A stretch of 64,000 nt of DNA from Prevotella sp. khp7. Lineage in GTDB: Bacteria; Bacteroidota; Bacteroidia; Bacteroidales; Bacteroidaceae. The notes under the pieces are model-generated. The model had not been told where the DNA came from. It was given only the letters and a program-made list of their open reading frames with translations, and searched no databases. Both the position numbers and the translations under genes were made by a program. Location: NCBI RefSeq assembly GCF_900109055.1, contig NZ_FOIV01000003.1, positions 684,835 to 748,834 on the forward strand, written 5' to 3'. How positions within the stretch are numbered: the first letter of the stretch is position 1; every line of letters starts with the position of its first letter. Below, in pieces: positions 41,838 through 51,510 of the stretch.

Positions 41838-43151
41838 TTACTTGATGGTCTCCTGTTCGAGGAACTCGTCGAACTGGGTCTGGTAGCCGTTGAACACGTT
41901 GATGTCGACCTCGGGGCGGATGCCTGCCACACGGCCGTCGGGACACAGCTGCCAGAAGGCCAGGCGCACGTCGGGCTTGTACTCGCCGTAGCGGGCTATC
42001 CACACGCGGTAGTCGCGCTTGATGTCGGGGGCCACGGGCAGATACATGTTGACGAAGCGCTGGTTGATGTAGAGGATGGGTTTGACGCCCGTATGCTGCT
42101 CAACCATGCGGAGCCACGTGCGTATCTGGCGGAACATGGCCTCGGGACCGCCTGCCGCACGGATCTGGGCGTCGGACGGCTCTACGTCGAGCACGGGGGG
42201 GAGGTCGCCCTTGCCGAACAGGGTGTTGCGCAGGAAGAAACGGGCCTGCTGGGCGCCGCCAAGTTTGGTACGCCAGAAGTGGTAGGCGCCTGTGCGGATG
42301 CCGTGTTTGCGGGCCTGATGGTAGTCGGAGGCGTAGTAACGGTTGCGGATGGTGACGCCCTCGGTGGACTTGATGAAGACGAACGACACGGGGTAGTCGG
42401 CGTCGCCCTTGACATTCTTGTGGCTCTTCTTGCCGAGGAAGGTGATGCGCATCTTGCTCCAGTCGATGGGGAAGCGGCGACGGCCCTGCTCGTGCTGGTA
42501 GCGGGCGATGTCGATGCCGTAGATGCGTTCGGTGGTGTAGCGCATGCGCTCGCCCCAGAAGCGGTTGCTGAGCCATTCGCCTACACGCAGGCGGGGCTCG
42601 CTGCCGAGGGGATTCTGCATCTCGAGGCCGAAACCGTGGCGGAGGTCGCTCTCCCAATGGCCCTCGAAGTAGCTGCCGTTGAAATGCTGATAGGCGCCGT
42701 GGCCTTGGGCGGCGAGTCTGACGAAGTCGCCGCGATAGGTGCCCGTAGAGTCGAGGCGGATGCCCGTGGTGAGGGTGTCGGCCTGAAAGGTGCCGACGAT
42801 GGTGCGGCCCAGCGAGTCGAGGGCGACGCCTGTGCCCTGGCGCTGGCGGTTCTTCCATGTGCCCACGTTCAGGGCCGATATGTAGGGCGAGACTTTCACT
42901 TCGAGGCGTTTGCCGTCGGCAAAGGCGGCCACCATCTCATAGCCCTCGTCTTGCACGTTATGGCGCGAGAAGTAGTAGGCCAGCTCGTTGGCGAAGTTGA
43001 GGATGCTGGTGTCTTCGGGCTCGATGGTGTCTTGGCTGACGACGATGTGGCCCGACAGGTTGGGTGCCTTGTGGACGGGGCGGGGGAGAAAGGGCGTGAC
43101 CGCGATGAGGGCCACGAATGGGCATATGATATAGAATAGGGTCTTTTTCAT
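41838..43151 (-). CDS. MORN-repeat plus GH25 lysozyme-like muramidase
   Basis: The 437-residue protein begins with a hydrophobic segment (LFYIICPFVALIAVTPFL) that may be a signal peptide or membrane anchor. Residues about 95-205 contain MORN-type repeats (GTYRGDFVRLAAQGHGAYQH, then GSYFEGHWESDLRHGFGL). The C-terminal GH25 domain, about 210-430, has IDIARYQ, FVFIKSTEG, GAYHFWR, PPVLDVE (catalytic Asp/Glu) and a final EVDINVFNG. GH25 enzymes cut the MurNAc-GlcNAc bond of peptidoglycan. The join of MORN and GH25 in one protein is noted in the findings. Confidence 0.9.
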   Translation of the reverse strand: MKKTLFYIICPFVALIAVTPFLPRPVHKAPNLSGHIVVSQDTIEPEDTSILNFANELAYYFSRHNVQDEGYEMVAAFADGKRLEVKVSPYISALNVGTWKNRQRQGTGVALDSLGRTIVGTFQADTLTTGIRLDSTGTYRGDFVRLAAQGHGAYQHFNGSYFEGHWESDLRHGFGLEMQNPLGSEPRLRVGEWLSNRFWGERMRYTTERIYGIDIARYQHEQGRRRFPIDWSKMRITFLGKKSHKNVKGDADYPVSFVFIKSTEGVTIRNRYYASDYHQARKHGIRTGAYHFWRTKLGGAQQARFFLRNTLFGKGDLPPVLDVEPSDAQIRAAGGPEAMFRQIRTWLRMVEQHTGVKPILYINQRFVNMYLPVAPDIKRDYRVWIARYGEYKPDVRLAFWQLCPDGRVAGIRPEVDINVFNGYQTQFDEFLEQETIK

Positions 43152-43164
43152 TTTTTTTATGCCG

Positions 43165-43172
43165 CAAAATTA
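43165..43172 (-). promoter_or_regulatory. -7 box of the GH25 gene
   Basis: On the minus strand this reads TAATTTTG. It ends 14 bases before the start codon at 43151, so the 5' leader would be under ten bases. Confidence 0.5.
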
Positions 43173-43194
43173 CTAATTATTATTGATTAATGTG

Positions 43195-43202
43195 TATATT
43201 TG
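43195..43202 (+). promoter_or_regulatory. -7 box of the alcohol dehydrogenase gene
   Basis: TATATTTG lies 32 bases before the ATG at 43234. AGGAG at 43221-43225 is a good ribosome binding site and decides the start. Confidence 0.5.
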
Positions 43203-43233
43203 CAGCAGAAATATTCATTTAGGAGAGAAATTC

Positions 43234-44421
43234 ATGATGAAGGACTTTAATTTCTACGCCCCCACGAGGGTGGTGTTCGGGCGCGAGTCGGAAGAGAAGC
43301 TTCCGCAGTTGATAAAACAGTATGGCGGCACTAAGGTGCTGGTGCACTTCGGCGGCGGCAGCGCACGGAAATCGGGTCTGCTCGACAAGGTGGAGAAGAT
43401 GCTGGGCGAGGCCGGCATTGCCTATGTGGAGCTGGGCGGAGTGGTGCCGAACCCCCTCTTGTCGAAGGTGAGGGAGGGTATCGAACTGTGTCGGCGCGAG
43501 CACGTGGACTTTATCCTGGCTGTTGGCGGCGGTAGCGTGATAGACTCGGCGAAGGCCATCGGCTATGGCGTGGGCTACGAGGGCGACGTGTGGGACTTCT
43601 GGGACGGAAAAGCTGTGCCTCAGGCGTGTCTGCCTATCGGCGTGATGCTCACGATTCCCGCGGCGGGCAGCGAGATGTCGTCGAGTTGTGTGATTACCAA
43701 CGACGAGGGCATGCTGAAGCGTGGCGTGAACAGCGACCTGTGTCGTTGCAGGTTTGCCATCATGAATCCTGAGCGTACCTACACCTTGCCGCCTTACCAG
43801 ACGGCTGCAGGGGCTACCGACATCATGATGCACACGATGGAGCGCTACTTCTCGAAATACGAGGATGCCGTGCTGACCGACGCGATAGCCGAGGCGCTGC
43901 TAAGGACGGTGAAGGTCGCGACGCCCGAGGTGCTTCGTCGGCCCGACGACTATAAGCACAGGGCCGCCATCATGTGGGCCAGCTCGCTGTCGCACAACGA
44001 CCTGACGGAGTGTGGCACGGAAAAGGACTTTGCCTGCCACAAGCTGGAGCACGAGCTGAGCGGCATGTTCGGCGTGACGCATGGTGCGGGGCTGGCTGCC
44101 ATCTGGGGCTCGTGGGCCCGCTACGTGATGGACAGGCACGTGAGCCGCTTTGCGAAGTTTGCCGTCGACGTGATGGGGGTGACGCAGGACTTTACCGACC
44201 CTAAGGCTACGGCCCTGAAGGGTATCGAGGCTATGGAGGCCTTCTTCGTGTCGATAGGTATGCCCGTCAGCATCCCCGAGCTCGTGGGCCGCAGGATTAC
44301 TGCCGAGGAGATTAAGGCGCTCGTTGAGAAGTGCAGTCGGGGAGGTAAGATGAATATTGGCGCTATGGAGGTGCTGAAGCCCGAAGACATGACGGCCATC
44401 TACGAAAAGGCTAACGCCTGA
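43234..44421 (+). CDS. Iron-containing alcohol dehydrogenase
   Basis: The 395-residue protein belongs to the group III alcohol dehydrogenases related to BDH and YqhD. It has FYAPTRVVFGRE at the N-terminus and the nucleotide-binding AVGGGSVIDSAKAIGYG near residue 95. The metal-site region follows, with AGATDIMMHTMERYF near 196 and GVTHGAGLAAIW near 285. It reduces aldehydes with NAD(P)H, often in fermentation or aldehyde detoxification. A 17-residue longer frame upstream overlaps the promoter and was rejected. Confidence 0.92.
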   Translation: MMKDFNFYAPTRVVFGRESEEKLPQLIKQYGGTKVLVHFGGGSARKSGLLDKVEKMLGEAGIAYVELGGVVPNPLLSKVREGIELCRREHVDFILAVGGGSVIDSAKAIGYGVGYEGDVWDFWDGKAVPQACLPIGVMLTIPAAGSEMSSSCVITNDEGMLKRGVNSDLCRCRFAIMNPERTYTLPPYQTAAGATDIMMHTMERYFSKYEDAVLTDAIAEALLRTVKVATPEVLRRPDDYKHRAAIMWASSLSHNDLTECGTEKDFACHKLEHELSGMFGVTHGAGLAAIWGSWARYVMDRHVSRFAKFAVDVMGVTQDFTDPKATALKGIEAMEAFFVSIGMPVSIPELVGRRITAEEIKALVEKCSRGGKMNIGAMEVLKPEDMTAIYEKANA

Positions 44422-44497
44422 ATTATAATAATATATAAGGTGTGTGCGCTTAAATATAACAAATTGCAATTATTTTAATTAAAAAACTTACGATTTA

Positions 44498-44529
44498 TTT
44501 GTTTGATTCAAAGAAAATGTATAACTTTG
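44498..44529 (+). promoter_or_regulatory. Promoter of the leucine operon
   Basis: TTTG (44498-44501), a 20-base spacer and TAACTTTG (44522-44529) match consensus. The leader peptide starts 27 bases downstream. Confidence 0.75.
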
Positions 44530-44556
44530 CAGCCGAAATAAAGAATAGAAGCAAGT

Positions 44557-44637
44557 ATGAAGAGTCTGAATCTACTTAACGCCATTATTATTATTCGACT
44601 GCAGGGGGCAGGCGGAAGTGATAGGGCGTATATATAG
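44557..44637 (+). CDS. leuL: leu operon leader peptide (attenuator control)
   Basis: The 26-residue ORF begins MKSLNLLNAIIIIRLQ. It holds four Leu codons (44566, 44572, 44575, 44599) and four Ile codons in a row (44584-44595). A run of regulatory codons before a terminator is the hallmark of attenuation by ribosome stalling. The composition resembles enterobacterial LeuL, which also has LLLLNA in its middle. The last codons (44613-44626) double as one arm of the antiterminator hairpin, so a ribosome that reads to the stop codon would block that arm. The symbol is given by function, not by tested homology. Confidence 0.85.
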   Translation: MKSLNLLNAIIIIRLQGAGGSDRAYI

Positions 44638-44682
44638 GTCAGACGATGATACTGAATGATATGAAGAGCCTTTCTCACTTCC
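44613..44682 (+). promoter_or_regulatory. Antiterminator hairpin of the leu attenuator
   Basis: Bases 44613-44626 can pair with 44670-44683. The core GGAAGTGA (44614-44621) is the exact complement of TCACTTCC (44675-44682). With two G-U pairs and one mismatch, 13 of 14 positions pair. This stem excludes the terminator stem, because they share 44670-44683. Confidence 0.78.
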
Positions 44683-44704
44683 GAGTGCGAAAGGCTTTTT
44701 CTTT
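44667..44704 (+). terminator. Attenuator terminator of the leu operon
   Basis: AGCCTTTC (44667-44674) pairs with GAAAGGCT (44689-44696) and, inside, CACT (44676-44679) with AGTG (44684-44687), with loop TCCG. A T-rich run follows. The hairpin lies 44 bases before leuA. Confidence 0.88.
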
Positions 44705-44747
44705 TAGACATCAGATCAAACAAAACAAATAAATTGCAAATAGAGAA

Positions 44748-46253
44748 ATGAGTGACAGATTGTTTATTTTCGACACAACGCTCCGCGACGGCGAACAGGT
44801 TCCCGGTTGCCAGTTGAACACCGTAGAGAAGATTCAGGTGGCCAAGGCGCTCGAGCAGTTGGGCGTGGACGTGATCGAGGCTGGATTCCCCGTATCGAGT
44901 CCGGGCGACTTTAATTCGGTGATTGAAATCTCAAAGGCCGTGACGTGGCCCGTTATCTGTGCGCTGACGCGAGCCGTAGAGCACGACATCGACGTGGCCT
45001 TCGAAGCCCTGAAGTATGCCAAGCACAAGCGTATCCACACAGGTATCGGCACGAGCGACGAGCATATCCAGTTTAAGTTCAACTCTACCCGTGAGCGCAT
45101 CTTAGAGCAGGCTGTCGAGGCCACGAAGTATGCCAAGCGCTTTGTCGACGACGTGGAGTTCTACTGCGAGGATGCGGGGCGCACAGACAATGAGTATCTG
45201 GCGCAGGTGGTAGAAGCCGTGATCAAGGCCGGAGCTACCGTGGTGAACATTCCCGACACAACGGGCTATTGTCTGCCGCAGGAGTATTTCGAGAAAATCA
45301 AGTACCTGAAGGAACATGTCGACAATATCGATCGTGCCATCATCTCGACCCATTGTCATAACGACCTCGGCATGGCTACGGCCAACACCTTCAGCGGTGT
45401 AATGGCTGGCGCCCGTCAGGTGGAAGTGACCATCAACGGTATCGGCGAGCGTGCAGGAAACACGTCGCTCGAGGAGATTGCCATGATTCTGAAGTGTCAT
45501 AAGCAGTTGGGCATCGACACGAACATCAACACCACGAAGATCTATCCTACTTCGAGAATGGTGTCGAGCCTGATGAATATGCCCGTACAGCCAAATAAGG
45601 CGGTTGTGGGGCGCAACGCCTTTGCACACTCGAGCGGCATACACCAGGACGGCGTGCTGAAGAATGTGCATACCTACGAGATCATGGACCCCAAGGATGT
45701 GGGCATCGACGACAACAGCATCGTGCTGACAGCCCGTTCGGGGCGTGCTGCCTTGAAGCATCGTCTCCACGTGAACGGGGTTGACCTGGAGGAGGAGAAG
45801 CTCGACAAGGTTTATGAGAAGTTCCTCGTGCTGGCCGACCAGAAGAAGGAGGTGACCGATGCCGACGCGCTGATGCTGGCTGGCGCCGATATGGCTGACA
45901 CACATGCCGTGCGTCTCGACTTCCTGCAGGTGACTACGGGTAAGGGCGTGAAGAGCGTGGCTTCAATAGGTCTCGACATCTCGGGGCAGAAGTTCGAGGC
46001 TGCTGCTTCTGGCAACGGTCCTGTGGATGCCGCTATCAAGGCCCTGAAGAAAATCATCATGAAGCAGATGACGCTGAAGGAGTTTACCATTCAGGCCATC
46101 TCTAAGGGCTCTGACGACGTGGGCAAGGTTCACATGCAGGTGGAGTATGACGGTTCGCTCTATTATGGCTTTGGTGCCAATACCGACATCGTGACTGCCT
46201 CGGTAGAAGCCTACATCGACTGTATCAATAAGTTTAAGAAGACTGAAGAATAA
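44748..46253 (+). CDS. leuA: 2-isopropylmalate synthase
   Basis: The enzyme joins acetyl-CoA and 2-oxoisovalerate, the first step of leucine synthesis. The N-terminal TIM barrel has [17 protein letters not shown] and the metal motif [14 protein letters not shown] (HxH) near residue 200. The C-terminal regulatory domain, about 370-501, is where leucine feedback acts in known enzymes. At 501 residues it is full length. It heads the operon; leuC begins on the base after its stop codon. Confidence 0.95.
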   Translation: MSDRLFIFDTTLRDGEQVPGCQLNTVEKIQVAKALEQLGVDVIEAGFPVSSPGDFNSVIEISKAVTWPVICALTRAVEHDIDVAFEALKYAKHKRIHTGIGTSDEHIQFKFNSTRERILEQAVEATKYAKRFVDDVEFYCEDAGRTDNEYLAQVVEAVIKAGATVVNIPDTTGYCLPQEYFEKIKYLKEHVDNIDRAIISTHCHNDLGMATANTFSGVMAGARQVEVTINGIGERAGNTSLEEIAMILKCHKQLGIDTNINTTKIYPTSRMVSSLMNMPVQPNKAVVGRNAFAHSSGIHQDGVLKNVHTYEIMDPKDVGIDDNSIVLTARSGRAALKHRLHVNGVDLEEEKLDKVYEKFLVLADQKKEVTDADALMLAGADMADTHAVRLDFLQVTTGKGVKSVASIGLDISGQKFEAAASGNGPVDAAIKALKKIIMKQMTLKEFTIQAISKGSDDVGKVHMQVEYDGSLYYGFGANTDIVTASVEAYIDCINKFKKTEE

Positions 46254-47630
46254 ATGAATACGCTATTTGACAAGATATGGGATAAGCACGTGGTGCAACA
46301 GGTGGAAGATGGGCCGACACAGCTTTATATCGACCGCCTCTACTGCCACGAAGTGACGTCGCCTCAGGCTTTCGAGGGTATGCGGGCCAGGGGACTGAAG
46401 TGCTTCCGTCCTGAGAGGATATACTGCATGCCCGATCACAATACGCCTACACACGACCAGGATAAACCCATCGAGGACCCTGTATCGCGTAAGCAGGTTG
46501 ACATGCTGGCGAAGAATGCGGCAGAATTCGGTCTGACACACTATGGCATGATGTCGAAGGATAATGGTATTATCCATGTGGTTGGTCCTGAAAAGGGACT
46601 GAGCCTGCCGGGAATGACAATCGTGTGTGGCGACTCGCACACCTCTACCCATGGCGCTATGGGAGCTGTGGCTTTCGGCATCGGTACGTCTGAGGTCGAG
46701 ATGGTGATGGCTTCGCAATGCATCCTTCAGCAAAAGCCTAAGTCTATGCGCATCAGCATCAACGGCACGTTGCAGAAAGGTGTCACCGCCAAGGATGTGG
46801 CCCTCTATCTCATGGCACGGCTCACGACTTCGGGCGCTACGGGCTACTTTGTGGAGTATGCTGGCGACGTGGTTCGCAATCTCTCTATGGAGGGGCGCCT
46901 CACTCTCTGTAACCTCTCAATAGAGATGGGGGCAAGAGGCGGCTTCATCGCTCCCGACGAGACGACGTTTGAGTATATCAAAGGCCGTGAGTTCGCACCA
47001 AAGGGAGAGGCTTGGGATGAGGCTGTCGCCTATTGGAAAACCCTGAAGAGCGGCGATGATGCCGTGTTTGATAAGGAGCTGGTTTTCAACGCAGAAGACA
47101 TAGAACCGAGAATCACTTATGGAACGAATCCGGGCATGGGAATCGGCATCACGGAGACGATTCCTACAGAGGGTGATGCCAACTTCGGGAAAGCACTCGA
47201 CTATATGGGTTTCAAGGCTGGAGAAAAGCTGCTCGGCACGAAGGTCGACTATGTGTTCCTCGGAGCTTGTACCAACGGACGAATCGAGGATTTCCGCGCG
47301 TTTGCCCAGATTGTAAAGGGGCGTCGTAAGTCGAAAGACGTCGTGGCCTGGCTGGTTCCTGGCTCGTGGGCTGTTGACAAGCAGATTCGTGAGGAGGGAC
47401 TTGATAAGGTTCTGACCGAAGCAGGCTTCGAGATCCGTCAGCCCGGATGTTCTGCCTGTCTGGCCATGAACGACGACAAGATTCCTGCAGGCAAACTCTC
47501 AGTATCTACCTCTAATCGTAATTTCGAAGGTCGCCAGGGGCCTGGAGCCCGTACGGTGCTGGCATCGCCGTTGGTTGCTGCCGCTGCCGCCGTGACAGGC
47601 GTCATAGCCGACCCGAGAGACTTAATGTAA
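46254..47630 (+). CDS. leuC: 3-isopropylmalate dehydratase, large subunit
   Basis: This 4Fe-4S isomerase subunit interconverts 2- and 3-isopropylmalate. It holds [19 protein letters not shown] near residue 118 and the cluster-binding cysteines in [13 protein letters not shown] and [11 protein letters not shown]. At 458 residues it has the normal length. Its stop codon overlaps the leuD start by one base (TAATG). Confidence 0.96.
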   Translation: MNTLFDKIWDKHVVQQVEDGPTQLYIDRLYCHEVTSPQAFEGMRARGLKCFRPERIYCMPDHNTPTHDQDKPIEDPVSRKQVDMLAKNAAEFGLTHYGMMSKDNGIIHVVGPEKGLSLPGMTIVCGDSHTSTHGAMGAVAFGIGTSEVEMVMASQCILQQKPKSMRISINGTLQKGVTAKDVALYLMARLTTSGATGYFVEYAGDVVRNLSMEGRLTLCNLSIEMGARGGFIAPDETTFEYIKGREFAPKGEAWDEAVAYWKTLKSGDDAVFDKELVFNAEDIEPRITYGTNPGMGIGITETIPTEGDANFGKALDYMGFKAGEKLLGTKVDYVFLGACTNGRIEDFRAFAQIVKGRRKSKDVVAWLVPGSWAVDKQIREEGLDKVLTEAGFEIRQPGCSACLAMNDDKIPAGKLSVSTSNRNFEGRQGPGARTVLASPLVAAAAAVTGVIADPRDLM

Positions 47631-48235
47631 TGAAGAATATGAAACAGAAATTCAACATCATAACGTCGACCTGCGTGCCTCTGCCTTTAGAGAACGTGGA
47701 TACCGATCAGATAATACCCGCACGCTTCTTGAAAGCCACTACGAAGGATGAAAGTTTCTTTGGCGACAACCTGTTTCGCGACTGGCGCTATCAGGCTGAC
47801 GGTAAGCTTAACAAGGATTTCGTGCTCAACAATCCTGCCTATAGCGGATGTATCCTCGTGGCAGGCAAGAATTTCGGTTCGGGCTCATCGCGCGAACATG
47901 CGGCCTGGGCTATTGCGGGCTATGGGTTCCGGGTAGTCATCAGCTCGTTCTTTGCCGATATCCACAAGAACAACGAACTCAACAATTTCGTGCTTCCCGT
48001 GCAGGTGAGCGAGGCATTCCTCGCAGAACTCTTCCAAAGCATTCAGGACGACCCGAAGACTCTGGTAGAGGTCAATCTGCCCAGTCAGACGGTAACGAAT
48101 CAGGCAACGGGACGAAGCGAGCACTTCGACATCAACGGCTATAAGAAGCATTGTCTGATGAACGGACTCGACGATATCGATTTCCTTGTACAGAATAAAG
48201 AAAAAACCGAATTATGGGAACAGCAGAACAAGTAA
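47630..48235 (+). CDS. leuD: 3-isopropylmalate dehydratase, small subunit
   Basis: The swivelling-domain partner of LeuC, 201 residues. It has VDTDQIIPARFL near residue 24 and GKNFGSGSSREHAAWAI near 80, the substrate-binding loop. The next gene overlaps it by 22 bases. With LeuC it can also isomerise citramalate in organisms that make isoleucine from pyruvate. Confidence 0.96.
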   Translation: MKNMKQKFNIITSTCVPLPLENVDTDQIIPARFLKATTKDESFFGDNLFRDWRYQADGKLNKDFVLNNPAYSGCILVAGKNFGSGSSREHAAWAIAGYGFRVVISSFFADIHKNNELNNFVLPVQVSEAFLAELFQSIQDDPKTLVEVNLPSQTVTNQATGRSEHFDINGYKKHCLMNGLDDIDFLVQNKEKTELWEQQNK

Positions 48236-49788
48236 GTCATTACAAGAGCCTGCGGCCTTTTGTGGAGATCATGGACTCAACACTCCGCGACGGCGAGCAG
48301 ACCAATGGTGTGAGCTTTCTGCCCCACGAGAAACTCATCATCGCCCGAATGCTGCTCCACGACCTGAATGTCGACCGTATAGAGGTGGCTTCGGCTCGTG
48401 TGTCTGAGGGCGAGAAAGAGGCTGTCAGCATGATATGCCGCTATGCCGAGAGGATTGACAAACTCGACAAGGTGGAAGTGCTGGGATTCGTGGATGGCGG
48501 ACAGAGTGTCGACTGGATCGTGTCGTGTGGCGCAAAGGTCGTCAATCTGTTGGCTAAGGGCTCTCTGCGCCATTGCCAGGAACAGTTGGGGAAAACGCCC
48601 GAACAGCACATCGAAGATATCTGTCAGGCGGTGAAGTATGCTCGCAGCAAAGGTCTCACGGTGAACATTTATCTTGAGGACTGGAGCAACGGTATGAAAG
48701 ACTCGCCCGAATATGTGTATCAGGTGATGGACGCACTATGCGACATCGGTATCCGTCGCTTTATGCTGCCCGATACGTTGGGAATCATGAATCCCCTGCA
48801 ATGTATCGAATATTTCCGCAAGATGATGAAGCGTTATCCCGATACGCATTTCGACTTCCATGCGCATAACGACTACGATCTGGCCGTGAGCAATTCGTTG
48901 GCTGCCGTACTTAGTGGTGCCAAGGGACTGCACGTTACCGTCAACGGGTTGGGAGAGCGATGCGGCAATGCGCCTCTGTCGAGTGTGCAGGTGATTCTGA
49001 AGGATCAGTTCCACGCCAAGACCAATATCAATGAAGACAAACTGAACGACATTTCCCGTCTGGTAGAGAGCTATAGCGGTATCGCTATCGCGCCTAATCA
49101 GCCTATCATAGGTGACAACGTGTTTACCCAGGTGGCTGGCGTTCATGCCGATGGCGACAATAAGAACGGACTTTATCAGAACGAACTGGTGCCTGAGCGA
49201 TTCGGACGCAAGCGTGAGTATGCCCTCGGCAAGAACAGCGGTAAGGCCAATATAGCCAAGAACCTGAAGGAACTGGGACTTGAACTGACGCCCGAGCAGA
49301 CTCGTCGCGTTACCCAGCGTATTACCGAGTTGGGCGATAAGAAGGAGATTGTGACGCAGGAGGATCTGCCCTTCATCGTGAGCGATGTGCTTAAGCATGA
49401 TGCGCCTGAGGATAAGGTGAAGCTTGTCAGTTACGTGGTGTCAACCGCCTATGGCCTGAAGCCCGGAGCCAATATCAAGGTCGAGATCAATGGACGACAG
49501 TATGAGGCCTCGGCAACGGGCGACGGTCAGTACGACGCCTTCGTGAAGTCGCTGCGTTATATCTACAAGAAGTATCTCGACCGCACGTTCCCTATTCTGC
49601 AGAACTATGCGGTTACGATTCCTCCTGGTGGACGTACCGATGCGTTGGTGCAGACCGTCATCACATGGAACGACAACGGGCGTATCATGCGCACCCGTGG
49701 TCTGGATGCCGACCAGACGGAAGCTGCTATCAAGGCAACCTTTAAGATGTTGAACATTTACGAAAACGAACAGAAAGAAGAATTATGA
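48214..49788 (+). CDS. LeuA-like acyltransferase, citramalate synthase candidate
   Basis: This 524-residue second member of the LeuA family has [20 protein letters not shown] near residue 20 and the metal motif [14 protein letters not shown] (HxH) near 215, then a C-terminal LeuA dimer-type regulatory domain. It differs from the leuA product of this operon at many sites. In Bacteroidota the leu operon often carries two such genes. A likely role is citramalate synthase, which feeds pyruvate into isoleucine synthesis and shares LeuCD and LeuB. A second isopropylmalate synthase or a homocitrate-type enzyme is possible. The start overlaps leuD; the next start, leuB, overlaps by 4 bases. Confidence 0.8.
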   Translation: MGTAEQVSHYKSLRPFVEIMDSTLRDGEQTNGVSFLPHEKLIIARMLLHDLNVDRIEVASARVSEGEKEAVSMICRYAERIDKLDKVEVLGFVDGGQSVDWIVSCGAKVVNLLAKGSLRHCQEQLGKTPEQHIEDICQAVKYARSKGLTVNIYLEDWSNGMKDSPEYVYQVMDALCDIGIRRFMLPDTLGIMNPLQCIEYFRKMMKRYPDTHFDFHAHNDYDLAVSNSLAAVLSGAKGLHVTVNGLGERCGNAPLSSVQVILKDQFHAKTNINEDKLNDISRLVESYSGIAIAPNQPIIGDNVFTQVAGVHADGDNKNGLYQNELVPERFGRKREYALGKNSGKANIAKNLKELGLELTPEQTRRVTQRITELGDKKEIVTQEDLPFIVSDVLKHDAPEDKVKLVSYVVSTAYGLKPGANIKVEINGRQYEASATGDGQYDAFVKSLRYIYKKYLDRTFPILQNYAVTIPPGGRTDALVQTVITWNDNGRIMRTRGLDADQTEAAIKATFKMLNIYENEQKEEL

Positions 49789-50846
49789 AACTGAATATTG
49801 CAATACTTGCGGGCGACGGAATAGGTCCCGAAATTATGAAACAAGGTGTGGCTGTGCTCGATGCTATAGCAGAGAAGTGTGGACATGAGTTTGCTTACGA
49901 AGAAGCAATCTGTGGCGCTCACGCCATCGACGAGGTGGGCGACCCTTATCCCGACACTACCCACGAGGTGTGTATGCGTGCCGATGCGGTGCTCTTTGCT
50001 GCTGTGGGCGATCTGAAGTACGACCATAACCCCACGGCTAAGATACGTCCTGAGGTGGGGCTGCTGGCTATGCGTAAGAAACTGGGACTCTTTGCCAATG
50101 TGCGTCCTGTGGCTACTTTCGACTGCCTGCTGCATAAGTCGCCTTTGAAGGATGAACTTATTCGTGGTGCCGACTTCGTGGTGCTTCGCGAACTGACGGG
50201 AGGCATGTATTTCGGCGAAAAGTATCAGGACAACGATAAGGCCTACGATACCGACATCTACACACGTCCTGAGATTGAACGTATCGTGAAGCTCGGTTTC
50301 GAGATGGCTATGAAACGCCGCAAGCACCTTACCGTGGTCGATAAGGCCAATATCCTGGCTTCATCACGTCTGTGGCGTCAGATTGCCAAGGAGATAGAAC
50401 CCCAGTATCCTGAGGTTACTACCGACTATATGTTTATCGACAATGCTTCGATGCGTGTGCTTACAGAACCACGTTTCTTCGATGTCATCGTTACTGAGAA
50501 CACTTTTGGCGATATCCTTACCGACGAAACGGCCTGCATCACGGGGTCTATGGGTTTGCAGCCCTCGGCGTCGCTGGGTGAGCACACGCCGCTCTTCGAA
50601 CCCGTTCACGGTTCCTGGCCTCAGGCTGCCGGTCAGAACCTGGCTAATCCGCTGGCTCAGATTCTGTCTGCCGCTATGTTGCTCGAACATTTCGGACTGG
50701 AGAAGGAAGGCGCCCTTATTCGTGAAGCTGTCGATGCCTCTCTGGCTGCTAACGTGCGTACTCCGGAGATTCAGATAGAAGGTGGTGCTCACTACGGTAC
50801 TCGTGAGGTTGGCGCTTGGATTGTAAATTACATTAAGAATGCATAG
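49785..50846 (+). CDS. leuB: 3-isopropylmalate dehydrogenase
   Basis: The NAD enzyme oxidises and decarboxylates 3-isopropylmalate. It has [16 protein letters not shown] at the N-terminus, [12 protein letters not shown] near residue 134, [13 protein letters not shown] near 236 and [15 protein letters not shown] after it. At 353 residues it is full length. It ends the leu pathway genes, but a TPR gene overlaps its last codons, so the transcript probably continues. Confidence 0.96.
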   Translation: MKLNIAILAGDGIGPEIMKQGVAVLDAIAEKCGHEFAYEEAICGAHAIDEVGDPYPDTTHEVCMRADAVLFAAVGDLKYDHNPTAKIRPEVGLLAMRKKLGLFANVRPVATFDCLLHKSPLKDELIRGADFVVLRELTGGMYFGEKYQDNDKAYDTDIYTRPEIERIVKLGFEMAMKRRKHLTVVDKANILASSRLWRQIAKEIEPQYPEVTTDYMFIDNASMRVLTEPRFFDVIVTENTFGDILTDETACITGSMGLQPSASLGEHTPLFEPVHGSWPQAAGQNLANPLAQILSAAMLLEHFGLEKEGALIREAVDASLAANVRTPEIQIEGGAHYGTREVGAWIVNYIKNA

Positions 50847-51510
50847 ATTAAAACTTATTGTGTTGCAGCTCTTGGTGGTTGTCTGTGCCTCGGCGCAGAC
50901 GCCTCAGGAGTGGCGCGACTCTGTGTCAACCCTCATGGAGTCTATCCGTCGGAACCCTAAGAATGTCGATCTCCGATTGCGTAAGGCTGAAGCTAACATT
51001 AATCTGCAACAATGGGAATATGCCGTTGAGGAGTATGGCAACGTGCTCCATATTGACAACCGCAATCTGGCTGCCCTCTATTTCCGTGCTTTCTGTCATA
51101 CTCAGTTGCGTCATTACGATTTGGCGCGTGTCGACTACGAGTCGTTTCTCGCCATTCAGCCTCAGCACTTTGAGGCGCATCTCGGCTTGGCGCATATTCT
51201 GCAGAAGTTAGGAAGAAAGGCCGATACGGCAGATGAGTTGAACCGTATCGTGCAACTCTTTCCTGATAGTGCCGACGCTTATGCCGCACGGGCTGCTTAC
51301 GAAACGGAACAGCATCAGTATGAGGTGGCTGTCTACGACTGGGATGAAGCTCTCACTCGTCGCCCTTCAAGTGTAGACTTTGCCGTGTCGAAAGCCGATG
51401 CTCTGTTGCGACAAGGCAAACGTAAGGAGGCCCACGACGTACTTGACGAGACGGTTAGGCGAGGCACACCAAAAGGTGCGCTCAAAGAGTGGTATGATCA
51501 ATGTAAATAA
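50839..51510 (+). CDS. Secreted TPR protein at the end of the leu transcript
   Basis: The 223-residue protein has a signal peptide ([15 protein letters not shown]) and about five TPR units, such as [20 protein letters not shown] and [20 protein letters not shown]. It resembles the larger TPR protein at 16382-18331 in layout. Its start codon lies inside the end of leuB (8-base overlap), so it is translated from the leu mRNA, yet nothing links it to leucine. Its 3' end overlaps the convergent MBL gene by 13 bases. Confidence 0.82.
   Translation: MHRLKLIVLQLLVVVCASAQTPQEWRDSVSTLMESIRRNPKNVDLRLRKAEANINLQQWEYAVEEYGNVLHIDNRNLAALYFRAFCHTQLRHYDLARVDYESFLAIQPQHFEAHLGLAHILQKLGRKADTADELNRIVQLFPDSADAYAARAAYETEQHQYEVAVYDWDEALTRRPSSVDFAVSKADALLRQGKRKEAHDVLDETVRRGTPKGALKEWYDQCK

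Noticed and set aside
42093-43139. A 348-codon open frame on the plus strand, opposite the GH25 gene.
   Set aside because: It is a mirror of a GC-rich gene with strong third-position bias. Its product is low-complexity (Gly, Ala, Val, Glu) with no domain, and the opposite strand encodes a clear GH25 enzyme.
45102-45905. A 267-codon open frame on the minus strand, opposite leuA.
   Set aside because: It is antisense to a conserved catalytic gene, His- and Leu-rich, without a motif.
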